DNA of 56,663 nt, from positions 1-56,663 of the forward strand of contig JACJXJ010000007.1 in NCBI GenBank assembly GCA_020636695.1. Direction: 5' to 3'. Positions 8,345-15,332 of this stretch are shown piece after piece. The notes under the pieces were generated by a model. It saw only the letters and a program-made list of their open reading frames with translations. It did not search any database and was not told the DNA's origin. This DNA is from Prevotellaceae bacterium. Lineage in GTDB: Bacteria > Bacteroidota > Bacteroidia > Bacteroidales > Paludibacteraceae. The stretch's first letter is position 1, and every line of letters begins with the position of its first letter. Position numbers and translations under genes: made by a program.

Positions 8345-8375
8345 TGGGCGTTGACGGATTCGAACCGCCGACCCT
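8345..8375 (-). pseudogene. Truncated tRNA-Val, 3' 31 nt only (probable att repeat)
   Basis: These 31 bases are identical to the 3' end of the complete tRNA-Val at 9616-9646 (T-arm and acceptor 3' strand). The match stops abruptly at 8375, in the variable region. The terminator on its 3' side is duplicated as well, so the direct repeat runs about 8314-8375 against 9582-9646. The 5' half of this tRNA copy is nowhere in between. Confidence 0.85.
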
Positions 8376-8396
8376 ATTTTGCATTGAGAAAAAGTG

Positions 8397-8404
8397 TATA
8401 TTTG
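8397..8404 (+). promoter_or_regulatory. -7 box upstream of the Fic gene
   Basis: TATATTTG matches TAnnTTTG. It sits 22 bp inside the junction with the truncated tRNA, so the Fic gene carries its own promoter. No well-spaced -33 element is visible. Confidence 0.45.
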
Positions 8405-8519
8405 TTGCATTAAAAACGTTCATATTTCCATACACATAGAAATCAACGGTCAAGTTCAAAATACTAGTTATAAAACAGCCACAAGGAAACTTTAGAATGC
8501 TAAATAAATGAGATAATTG

Positions 8520-9563
8520 ATGGATAATTTTGAAGAATATATACGACAAGGTGAACCCAATAAAGCCGAAAAAGCAAAAGTATGGAAAACGGCTATTGGT
8601 TTACAAGAAGTAGATGGATTAAAACCTTCTGATTACTTAATAGCAACCGCTAAACAAAATATAGAAGGCGATATTTCTATTGACGAAGTAAAGCATCTAG
8701 TTGATACTTACTACAAACAAAATCCTGAAAAAGGCACGGGAAACCGTACTGAAGAAGCTGATAAAGTTTCAGCACGAATTGCTGAAATTTTAAGCGAACA
8801 AACTTTTACATTTTCCCCAGCTGAATATCTATCCATTCACCGTAGACTATTTCAAGGCATTTATAGTCACGCAGGAAAAATCCGTGACTATAACATCACA
8901 AAAAAAGAATGGGTTCTCAATGGTGAAACTGTGTTGTATGCAACTGCAGAGAGTCTAAAAGCTACATTAGAATACGATTTTGGACAAGAAAAATTATTTA
9001 ACTACAAAGGGCTATCTAAACAAGAAATTGTTGATCACATAGCTCACTTCATTAGTTATCTGTGGCAAATTCACATTTTTGGCGAAGGTAACACACGAAC
9101 AACAGCCATTTTCTTAATAAAATACCTTCGAAAACTCGGATTTAGAGAAGCAAATAATAACTTGTTTGAAAAGCATTCTTGGTATTTCCGCAATGCCCTT
9201 GTAAGAGCTAACTATGAAGATTTATCACACGGCATTCATAAAACAGATAAATATCTAATAAATTTTCTTTCAAATTTATTACTCGACGAAAACCATTCGC
9301 TAAAAAATCGAGAAATGCACATTCTATTTAATGACACTGTAAACATAAAAAATGACACTGTAAAATCAGAATTTGACACTGTAAATGACACTGTACTTGA
9401 TTTAATAAAACAGGACAACAATATTACAGCCACTGAAATTAGCACAAAATTGCATATCAGTTTAAGCACTGCAAAACGAAAATTAAAAGGATTGAAAGAA
9501 AGTGGAATAATAGAACGAATTGGAAGCGACAAAACTGGTCGCTGGAAAATAATCCAGAAGTAA
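8520..9563 (+). CDS. Fic family protein with C-terminal winged-helix domain
   Basis: The 347-residue Fic protein transfers a nucleotide moiety (usually AMP) to target proteins in known family members. Here the target is unknown. The active-site loop reads HIFGEGNTRT (185-194): catalytic His185 and the anion-binding Glu-Gly-Asn are present, while the classical Pro and the final Arg of HPFxxGNGRxxR are not. Residues 1-70, including AKQNIEGDISIDEVKHL, resemble the small VbhA-like antitoxin segment, but the exact (S/T)xxxE(G/N) inhibitory motif is not seen. Three or four NDTV/FDTV repeats (about 270-295) lead into a winged-helix domain (about 295-347). I start at ATG 8520; the TTG at 8517 is less likely. 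The gene lies between a truncated and a complete tRNA-Val 3' end, suggesting acquisition. Confidence 0.88.
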   Translation: MDNFEEYIRQGEPNKAEKAKVWKTAIGLQEVDGLKPSDYLIATAKQNIEGDISIDEVKHLVDTYYKQNPEKGTGNRTEEADKVSARIAEILSEQTFTFSPAEYLSIHRRLFQGIYSHAGKIRDYNITKKEWVLNGETVLYATAESLKATLEYDFGQEKLFNYKGLSKQEIVDHIAHFISYLWQIHIFGEGNTRTTAIFLIKYLRKLGFREANNNLFEKHSWYFRNALVRANYEDLSHGIHKTDKYLINFLSNLLLDENHSLKNREMHILFNDTVNIKNDTVKSEFDTVNDTVLDLIKQDNNITATEISTKLHISLSTAKRKLKGLKESGIIERIGSDKTGRWKIIQK

Positions 9564-9581
9564 TTGATGTTATATAAAAAC

Positions 9582-9611
9582 AAAAAAGGCCGCTGAATAG
9601 CGACCTTTTTT
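9582..9611 (-). terminator. Terminator of the tRNA-Val unit (bidirectional)
   Basis: Read on the minus strand, AAGGTCGCT and AGCGGCCTT form a 9-bp stem (one G-U pair) with loop ATTC and a T tract. The symmetric A tract lets it also stop Fic transcription on the plus strand. Confidence 0.8.
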
Positions 9612-9615
9612 GTTG

Positions 9616-9690
9616 TGGGCGTTGACGGATTCGAACCGCCGACCCTCTGCTTGTAAGGCAGATGCTCTGAACCAGCTGAGCTAAACGCCC
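9616..9690 (-). tRNA. tRNA-Val (anticodon UAC)
   Basis: The 75-nt cloverleaf pairs a 7-bp acceptor stem (GGGCGTT with AACGCCC) and has discriminator A. The D-arm begins GCTCAGCTGG, the anticodon loop CTTACAA sits between TCTGC and GCAGA, and the T-arm contains GGTTCGAATCC. Anticodon TAC reads GUA and other Val codons. CCA is not encoded (CAA follows the discriminator). It is identical to the copy at 9738-9812. Its 3' end is repeated at 8345-8375. Confidence 0.97.
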
Positions 9691-9737
9691 GATATGTCTT
9701 TTGTTCAAAAATAGTTCAGTAAAATTCCTTTCGGAAG

Positions 9738-9812
9738 TGGGCGTTGACGGATTCGAACCGCCGACCCTCTGCTTGTAAGGCAGATGCTCTGAACCAGCTG
9801 AGCTAAACGCCC
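9738..9812 (-). tRNA. tRNA-Val (anticodon UAC), second copy
   Basis: The sequence is identical to the copy 47 bp downstream of it on the minus strand. This copy is the promoter-proximal one of the tandem pair and likely co-transcribed with the other. CCA is not encoded. Confidence 0.97.
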
Positions 9813-9838
9813 GAACTATTACTTTCACAAAAGTGGTG

Positions 9839-9867
9839 CAAAGGTAATATAAAATTTAATATACGCA
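9839..9867 (-). promoter_or_regulatory. Promoter of the tRNA-Val pair
   Basis: On the minus strand, TTG (9867-9865), an 18-bp spacer and TACCTTTG (9846-9839) match the Bacteroidota -33/-7 promoter. It starts about 27 bp upstream of the first tRNA. Confidence 0.7.
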
Positions 9868-9887
9868 AAACCCTTTTTCGTTTTTTT

Positions 9888-11111
9888 TTAAATAATTTCA
9901 GCTACTACGAAATTACTGCCACCTACAAAGATAAAATCACGCTCGGAAGCGTTGTTTTTAGCCGCTTCTAACGCTTCATTTACAGAGGCGTAACTTGTTC
10001 CAACCAAACCAAACGTAGCCGCTTGCGCTTGCAGTATTTTTTCGTCCAACGCGCGTGGAATGTGCGCTTTGGTGAAATAATAAACCGCATTTTTAGGCAA
10101 AAGTGCCAATACGTGATCTATTTTTTTGTCGCTTACCATGCCAAAAACGATGTGTAAACGCTCAAACGACTGTTGCGCGAGCTGTTCCACCACCAACCGA
10201 ATACCGCCTTCGTTATGTCCCGTATCGCAAACAATGGTTGGTTTGTTGCCCAACACTTGCCAACGTCCTTGCAAACCTGTGCGCTCCACCACTTCCAAAA
10301 ATCCTTGTTCAATAGCTGCATCGGTTATGTGAAATCCTTTTTGTTGCAATTGTGCCAACGCCACCAATACCGTGCGGCAGTTTTTAGCTTGGTAAATGCC
10401 TTTTAAAGCACAAGTGGGTAACGTCTTCCCCACCAACTGTGTATCGGCAAAGAAAATGGGCGCATTTTGCTCACGAGCTACATTTCTGAAAACTGGTGCC
10501 GATTCGGGTTGCGTTTCACCAATGACCACTGGTGTATGCGGTTTTATGATGCCTGCCTTTTCGGCTGCAATTTTTTCTAACGTATCGCCCAATAAATTGG
10601 TATGATCGAGACTAATATTGGTAATAATGGCTAATTCGGGAGCAATGATATTGGTACAATCCAAGCGACCGCCCAACCCTACTTCTATTACCGCCACATC
10701 CACTTGTTGTTGCGCAAAATAGCGAAATGCCAAAGCGGTGGTGATTTCAAAAAAAGAGGGTTGCAACTCCTCCACTAACGCTTGATGCGCTTCTACAAAA
10801 TCGACAACGGCTTGTTCTGAAATCATGGTGCCATCGACACGAATGCGTTCGCGAAAATCGCGTAAATGCGGCGACGTGTACAAACCCACTTTATAACCAG
10901 CGCATTGCAACACGGAAGCTAACAGATGCGAGGTAGAACCTTTGCCATTGGTGCCAGCCACATGAATGGTTTTATAGGCTCGATGTGGATGGTTGAAAAC
11001 CGCATCGAGTGCCACAGTATTTTCCAATCCCGATTTGTAAGCCTTAGCACCGTGTTGCTGAAACATGGGCGCTTGGCGATACAAATAGTCGATGGCTTCT
11101 GAATAAATCAT
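9888..11111 (-). CDS. folC: Folylpolyglutamate synthase / dihydrofolate synthase
   Basis: The 407-residue Mur-ligase-family enzyme adds glutamate to dihydropteroate or folate in the cytosol. The ATP-binding GTNGKGS (53-59) follows the typical HVA. The GLYTSPHLRDFRERI substrate segment and the VIEVGLGGRLDCTN motif are present. The C-terminal ligase domain contains CDTGHNEGG. The frame could extend 12 codons upstream to 11147, but the family start is MIYSEAIDYLY at ATG 11111, which lies about 24 bp downstream of a TACTTTTG -7 box (minus strand, 11142-11135). It is an isolated gene whose stop nearly meets the tRNA promoter. Confidence 0.95.
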   Translation of the reverse strand: MIYSEAIDYLYRQAPMFQQHGAKAYKSGLENTVALDAVFNHPHRAYKTIHVAGTNGKGSTSHLLASVLQCAGYKVGLYTSPHLRDFRERIRVDGTMISEQAVVDFVEAHQALVEELQPSFFEITTALAFRYFAQQQVDVAVIEVGLGGRLDCTNIIAPELAIITNISLDHTNLLGDTLEKIAAEKAGIIKPHTPVVIGETQPESAPVFRNVAREQNAPIFFADTQLVGKTLPTCALKGIYQAKNCRTVLVALAQLQQKGFHITDAAIEQGFLEVVERTGLQGRWQVLGNKPTIVCDTGHNEGGIRLVVEQLAQQSFERLHIVFGMVSDKKIDHVLALLPKNAVYYFTKAHIPRALDEKILQAQAATFGLVGTSYASVNEALEAAKNNASERDFIFVGGSNFVVAEII

Positions 11112-11134
11112 GCTATTTTTTATTAAAAATCGAA

Positions 11135-11142
11135 CAAAAGTA
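11135..11142 (-). promoter_or_regulatory. -7 box of folC
   Basis: The minus strand reads TACTTTTG, matching TAnnTTTG, about 24 bp before the chosen folC start. It supports ATG 11111 over 11147, which would lie upstream of the promoter. Confidence 0.55.
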
Positions 11143-11270
11143 ATCAAAAATATCGTACATTTACACCTTGAATTTGGGCTTGTTTAAGCATAAATCAAGT
11201 ATCCTGTTGATAATTATAAGATTATCTTAAAATAGAGCGTTCTTATTTACCACCTCAAAATCACACGATC

Positions 11271-12590
11271 ATGAAAAAGAATTTTGTTTTGGACACCAAT
11301 GTTATCTTACACGACTACAAATGTCTTAGTAATTTTGAAGAAAACGATATTTATTTACCCATCATTGTACTGGAAGAGCTCGATCATTTCAAAAAAGGAA
11401 ACGAACAACTGAATTTTAATGCTCGCCAATTTGCACGTGAGCTAGATGATTTAATCGACGACACACTCTTTTCGTCAGGTGCAAGTTTGGGCGAAGACAA
11501 AGGGCGCTTATTTATACTAGCCAAAAATGTATTTCCAAAAGAGCTACAAGAGGCGTTTATGGAAAAGACACCTGATCATTTGATTTTAGGTGCCACACTA
11601 CAATTAGCCAAAGATCAGCCAGAAACTAAAACAATATTGGTAACAAAAGATATTAACTTGCGCATGAAAGCCCGCGCATTGGGCATTTTAGCGGAAGATT
11701 ATATCACCGATAAAGTGACCAATATGGATGTGTTCGATCGTCAAGAATTGGTTTTTAAAGATGTCGATCCTGAATTAATTGACAAACTTTACGCTTCTAA
11801 CGAAGGTGTGGATGTTAATGAGTTTGCTTTCAAATCGGATATTGATCCTAACGACTGTTTTGTACTAAAAAGTAATAGAGCAAGTGCTTTGGCACGCTAT
11901 ATTCCTTCAGAAGAAAAAGTGCAACGCGTGGAAAAAGCACGCGCTTTTGGTATTGAGCCACGCAATGCAGAACAAGCATTTGCTATGGAAGTATTACTCG
12001 ACGATCGTGTACAGTTAGTGGCATTAACAGGTCGTGCTGGAACAGGAAAAACCTTGCTTGCTTTAGCGGCAGCGTTACATAAAAACGAAGATTACAAACA
12101 AATTTTATTAGCACGCCCTATTGTAGCGTTGGCCAATAAAGATTTGGGAGCTCTTCCTGGCGATGCCCAAGAAAAAGTAGCACCTTACATGCAACCATTA
12201 TTTGACAACTTGAACGTAATCAAAAATAATTTTTCGTATCAAGGTAAAGAGATGGCAGTACTCGATGAATTACAGAAAAACAATAAACTCGTCATCGAAG
12301 CTTTGGCTTTTATCCGTGGACGTAGTTTAAGTGAAACGTACTTTATCATCGATGAAGCGCAAAACCTAACGCCACACGAAATAAAAACCATTATTACACG
12401 TGCTGGCGAAGGAACCAAAATCGTATTTACGGGCGATATTCATCAAATTGACTCGCCTTATTTGGATATGCAATCGAATGGATTAGTCTATATGATTGAC
12501 CGCATGAAAGGTCAAGATATTTTTGCACACGTCAACCTGATAAAAGGCGAACGCAGTGAATTGTCAGAATTAGCAAGTAACTTATTGTAA
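11271..12590 (+). CDS. PhoH-family ATPase with N-terminal PIN domain
   Basis: The 439-residue cytosolic protein joins a PIN ribonuclease-like domain with a PhoH P-loop ATPase/helicase-like domain, an architecture called PhoH2 or YlaK-like. The PIN domain (about 1-150) shows the acidic residues Asp8 (FVLDTN) and Glu35/Glu36 (VLEELDHF). The ATPase carries Walker A GRAGTGKT (254-261) and Walker B FIIDEAQN. Some family members unwind and cleave RNA. The specific role in this organism is unknown. Its TAA overlaps the ATG of the S4-domain gene (TAATG), so the two are translationally coupled and may both act on RNA. Confidence 0.92.
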   Translation: MKKNFVLDTNVILHDYKCLSNFEENDIYLPIIVLEELDHFKKGNEQLNFNARQFARELDDLIDDTLFSSGASLGEDKGRLFILAKNVFPKELQEAFMEKTPDHLILGATLQLAKDQPETKTILVTKDINLRMKARALGILAEDYITDKVTNMDVFDRQELVFKDVDPELIDKLYASNEGVDVNEFAFKSDIDPNDCFVLKSNRASALARYIPSEEKVQRVEKARAFGIEPRNAEQAFAMEVLLDDRVQLVALTGRAGTGKTLLALAAALHKNEDYKQILLARPIVALANKDLGALPGDAQEKVAPYMQPLFDNLNVIKNNFSYQGKEMAVLDELQKNNKLVIEALAFIRGRSLSETYFIIDEAQNLTPHEIKTIITRAGEGTKIVFTGDIHQIDSPYLDMQSNGLVYMIDRMKGQDIFAHVNLIKGERSELSELASNLL

Positions 12591-13015
12591 TGGCATCGGA
12601 AATTCGTATTGACAAATGGCTGTGGGCGGTACGCCTATTTAAAACACGTAGTTTAGCAGCTGAAGCCTGCAAAAAAGGAAAAGTGTTCGTTCACAATACA
12701 CCAGCGAAACCATCGCGCACCATCAATATTGGCGATATTATTCAAATTCATCGTAATCCGATTGTCTATTCATTCAAAGTATTGAACATCAGTCAAAACA
12801 GAATGGGAGCTAAATTGGTGCCGCAATTTATGGCACACGTTACCACTCCTGATCAACTGGCACTCATTGAATTACTCAAACTCGAAAAAGATAATAACCG
12901 AGCCAAAGGCACTGGCAGACCAACCAAAAAAGAGCGTCGCAGCTTAGAGGAATTCATAGACGACCAACCTGTTTTCATCGATGAAGAATGGGATTTTGAC
13001 GATGTTGGAATGTAG
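12590..13015 (+). CDS. S4-domain RNA-binding protein (Hsp15-like)
   Basis: The 141-residue protein starts with an S4 RNA-binding domain, IRIDKWLWAVRLFKTRSLAAE (about 5-25), then KKGKVFVHN and a basic patch. It is like HslR/Hsp15, which rescues 50S subunits carrying stalled peptidyl-tRNA. The C-terminal third is charged and ends in an acidic stretch (DDQPVFIDEEWDFDD). The start overlaps the phoH stop by one base. The exact function is inferred from the family. Confidence 0.88.
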   Translation: MASEIRIDKWLWAVRLFKTRSLAAEACKKGKVFVHNTPAKPSRTINIGDIIQIHRNPIVYSFKVLNISQNRMGAKLVPQFMAHVTTPDQLALIELLKLEKDNNRAKGTGRPTKKERRSLEEFIDDQPVFIDEEWDFDDVGM

Positions 13016-13042
13016 TTTTAAATCAATCAATCAATTAATTAA

Positions 13043-13050
13043 TAACTTTG
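13043..13050 (+). promoter_or_regulatory. -7 box of the DUF3467 gene
   Basis: TAACTTTG lies 33 bp before ATG 13084. It falls inside the longer frame that begins at 13048, which argues for the later start. No clear -33 element is seen. Confidence 0.45.
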
Positions 13051-13083
13051 CAAACCAGTTTTGCTCTTAAAACAAAATTGAAC

Positions 13084-13386
13084 ATGGAACAACCAAAAAA
13101 TCAGTTAAACATTGAATTATCTGCTGAAGTAGCTGAAGGTATCTATTCAAATTTAGCTATCATTTCGCACTCATCGTCAGAATTCATTGTAGATTTTATC
13201 CGTATTATGCCTGGGACTCCGAAAGCGAATGTAAAATCGCGCATTATTCTCACACCAGAGCATGCAAAACGTTTGCTATTGGCAATGGAAGACAATGTAG
13301 CAAAATATGAGTCTCAGCACGGAAAAATCAAAGTTGACAATGGTAATCAACCACCCATCCCGATGTTTGGAGGTGGCGAAGCGTAA
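13084..13386 (+). CDS. DUF3467 family protein
   Basis: This 100-residue cytosolic protein has a single conserved domain: an N-terminal strand pair (LNIELSAEVAEGIYSNLAIISHS), then SEFIVDFIRIMPG and a helical TPEHAKRLLLAMEDNVAKYE. It ends in a flexible tail with PPIPMFGGGEA. The domain is widespread in Bacteroidota and of unknown function. I start at ATG 13084 because the family opening is near MEQPKNQLNIEL and a -7 box lies just upstream. Confidence 0.85.
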   Translation: MEQPKNQLNIELSAEVAEGIYSNLAIISHSSSEFIVDFIRIMPGTPKANVKSRIILTPEHAKRLLLAMEDNVAKYESQHGKIKVDNGNQPPIPMFGGGEA

Positions 13387-13464
13387 TAAATTCATTGCGT
13401 TGAATTTATTAAAAGGTTAATAGACAAACAAAATTTACATAACCAATTACCTTACCCTTTTTCC

Positions 13465-14784
13465 GTGTTACAGAACGTCAAGCAATACATGCAAGAGCAA
13501 CTGATGCCCAGCACTGGTACCAAATTATTGGTAGCTGTGAGCGGAGGTATCGACTCTGTTGTATTGCTTGACGTTCTTGTACACCTCGGCTACAAGTGTG
13601 TAGTCGCTCACTGTAATTTTCATCTCCGAGGAACCGAATCGGATGAAGATATGGCTTTTGTGACGGAATTAGCCGCACATTATCAAGTGCCATTACAGAC
13701 TATAAATTTTGATACAACGCAAATAGCACAAGAACGCAAAATTTCGATTGAAATGGCGGCGCGTGAGCTACGATATGATTGGTTCAAAGAACTACTCAAA
13801 TCGGAACAATGTGGTGCAGTAGCCATTGCACATCATGCTAACGATGCTGTAGAAACTTTCTTTGTTAATTTGGTCAGAGGCACTGGTATTAGAGGTTTGC
13901 TTGGCATTCAAGCCACGAATGAACACATCATTCGTCCGCTCCTCCACTGCAAACGATCGCAAATTGAGACCTACGCCCGCGAACATGGATTAAATTTCAG
14001 AACGGATAGCACCAATAGCGATACCATTTACGTACGCAATAAAATCCGTCACCAAATTATTCCACCATTGCAAGAGATTAATCCGTCGTTTACTGAAACT
14101 ATGCGCCGTAATATCGAACATTTGAATGATGTGTCGGAGATTTACACCTATTTCATCGACGATTTGCGCACCAAATTGTGCCAAGAAGAAAAAGGTATCA
14201 CGCGTATTTCGATTAGTAAATTACAAGCATTACCAGCGTTTGGCACTATTCTGTTTGAATTATTGCAACCGTATCGTTTTAATTCTGCCACGGTAAACGA
14301 CATCATGCAAAATCTTGATGGCTTATCGGGTAAAGAATTTTACTCGACCACACACCGTGTAGTGATTAACAGAGATACGCTAGAAATAGAAGCTATAACC
14401 GTCATTGACAATGAGTTTTACACCATTGATAGTGATTGTCGTCTACTAAGCCATCCCATAGAATTAACGTTTGAGCGTGTAGATGGAATTCCTGAAATCA
14501 AAAAAGAAAAACAGTGTGCTTATTTGGATGCCGATAAAGTAGTTTTTCCTTTAGTATTACGCCATTGGCAACAAGGCGATAGTTTTGTACCCTTCGGCAT
14601 GACACAAACGAAAAAAGTCAGTGATTTTTTTATCGACGAAAAAATAAGCCGTTTAATGAAAGACAAACTATGGATTTTGACCTCACAAAATGAACTAGTT
14701 TGGATTGTTGGTCAGCGCATTGATAACCGTTTTCGTGTAAGTAACGAAACCAAATCAACGCTTATTATTAATTATAAAGAATAA
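13465..14784 (+). CDS. tilS: tRNA(Ile)-lysidine synthase
   Basis: The 439-residue enzyme attaches lysine to C34 of tRNA-Ile(CAU) so that it reads AUA; it is essential in most bacteria. The N-terminal PP-loop shows SGGIDS (26-31), with CNFHLRG and AIAHHANDAVETFF further on. The C-terminal TilS domain contains RHWQQGDSFVPFGMTQTKKVSDFF. The frame begins at GTG 13465; ATG 13489 (Met9) is the alternative and would still leave the PP-loop intact. Confidence 0.95.
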   Translation: MLQNVKQYMQEQLMPSTGTKLLVAVSGGIDSVVLLDVLVHLGYKCVVAHCNFHLRGTESDEDMAFVTELAAHYQVPLQTINFDTTQIAQERKISIEMAARELRYDWFKELLKSEQCGAVAIAHHANDAVETFFVNLVRGTGIRGLLGIQATNEHIIRPLLHCKRSQIETYAREHGLNFRTDSTNSDTIYVRNKIRHQIIPPLQEINPSFTETMRRNIEHLNDVSEIYTYFIDDLRTKLCQEEKGITRISISKLQALPAFGTILFELLQPYRFNSATVNDIMQNLDGLSGKEFYSTTHRVVINRDTLEIEAITVIDNEFYTIDSDCRLLSHPIELTFERVDGIPEIKKEKQCAYLDADKVVFPLVLRHWQQGDSFVPFGMTQTKKVSDFFIDEKISRLMKDKLWILTSQNELVWIVGQRIDNRFRVSNETKSTLIINYKE

Positions 14785-14846
14785 ATTAATGAATGAAAGG
14801 TCATTTTATCAAGCCCTTTGTCACATTAATCTAAACACAAATTATT

Positions 14847-15293
14847 ATGAAAAAAATCTTATTCCTTGCCGCTTTTGCTGTGGCTTTAGTAGGCTGTGGA
14901 CATCAAAAAAATGTAAGTAAAACACATAAAACTTCTGCCGTGGTAGAAATATTACCAGAAAATATCAATTTTTCAACATCGTTCAGAGCTTTTTGGGACG
15001 ATTTTTACAAAGATACCAAAGGCGCCAAAACGCTCGAAAACTATGTTCCATCAGAAGCTTTTCAAAAACATCCTGCCGTATCAAATGTTGACAATGTATT
15101 TGTAGTATCTGGTTATTTAACCATTACGCCAGCCTTTGACCAAGCTGCTTTTGAAGCATTAGGAGGCACTATTAACCAACTAGATGCTACAACTGTCACA
15201 TTCAAAATGCCACTAACTAGACTACCAGAAATGATTCAATTGAAAGGCATCGAATCGGTAGAAGCCGCGATTAAAGTATACAGACGTAATTAA
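14847..15293 (+). CDS. Small lipoprotein with subtilase pro-region-like domain
   Basis: The 148-residue protein has a lipoprotein signal peptide with lipobox LVGC and lipidated Cys17. I do not know the family by name. Residues about 85-145 align by eye with the N-terminal pro-region of both downstream proteases: a VSGYLTI strand against VSAYIHF/VSAYLYL, an LGGTI...VTFKMPLTRL block against YGTTI...VTARIPVNQL, and a final IESVEAAIKVYR against IKLIEIGTPVRK. Subtilase pro-regions act as folding chaperones and inhibitors, so this could be an anchored inhibitor or chaperone for the two proteases (inference). It lies 39 bp before the first protease gene in the same direction. Confidence 0.7.
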   Translation: MKKILFLAAFAVALVGCGHQKNVSKTHKTSAVVEILPENINFSTSFRAFWDDFYKDTKGAKTLENYVPSEAFQKHPAVSNVDNVFVVSGYLTITPAFDQAAFEALGGTINQLDATTVTFKMPLTRLPEMIQLKGIESVEAAIKVYRRN

Positions 15294-15332
15294 ACCTTAT
15301 TTTAATTCTATAATTCTTTTTTAAAAAATCAC

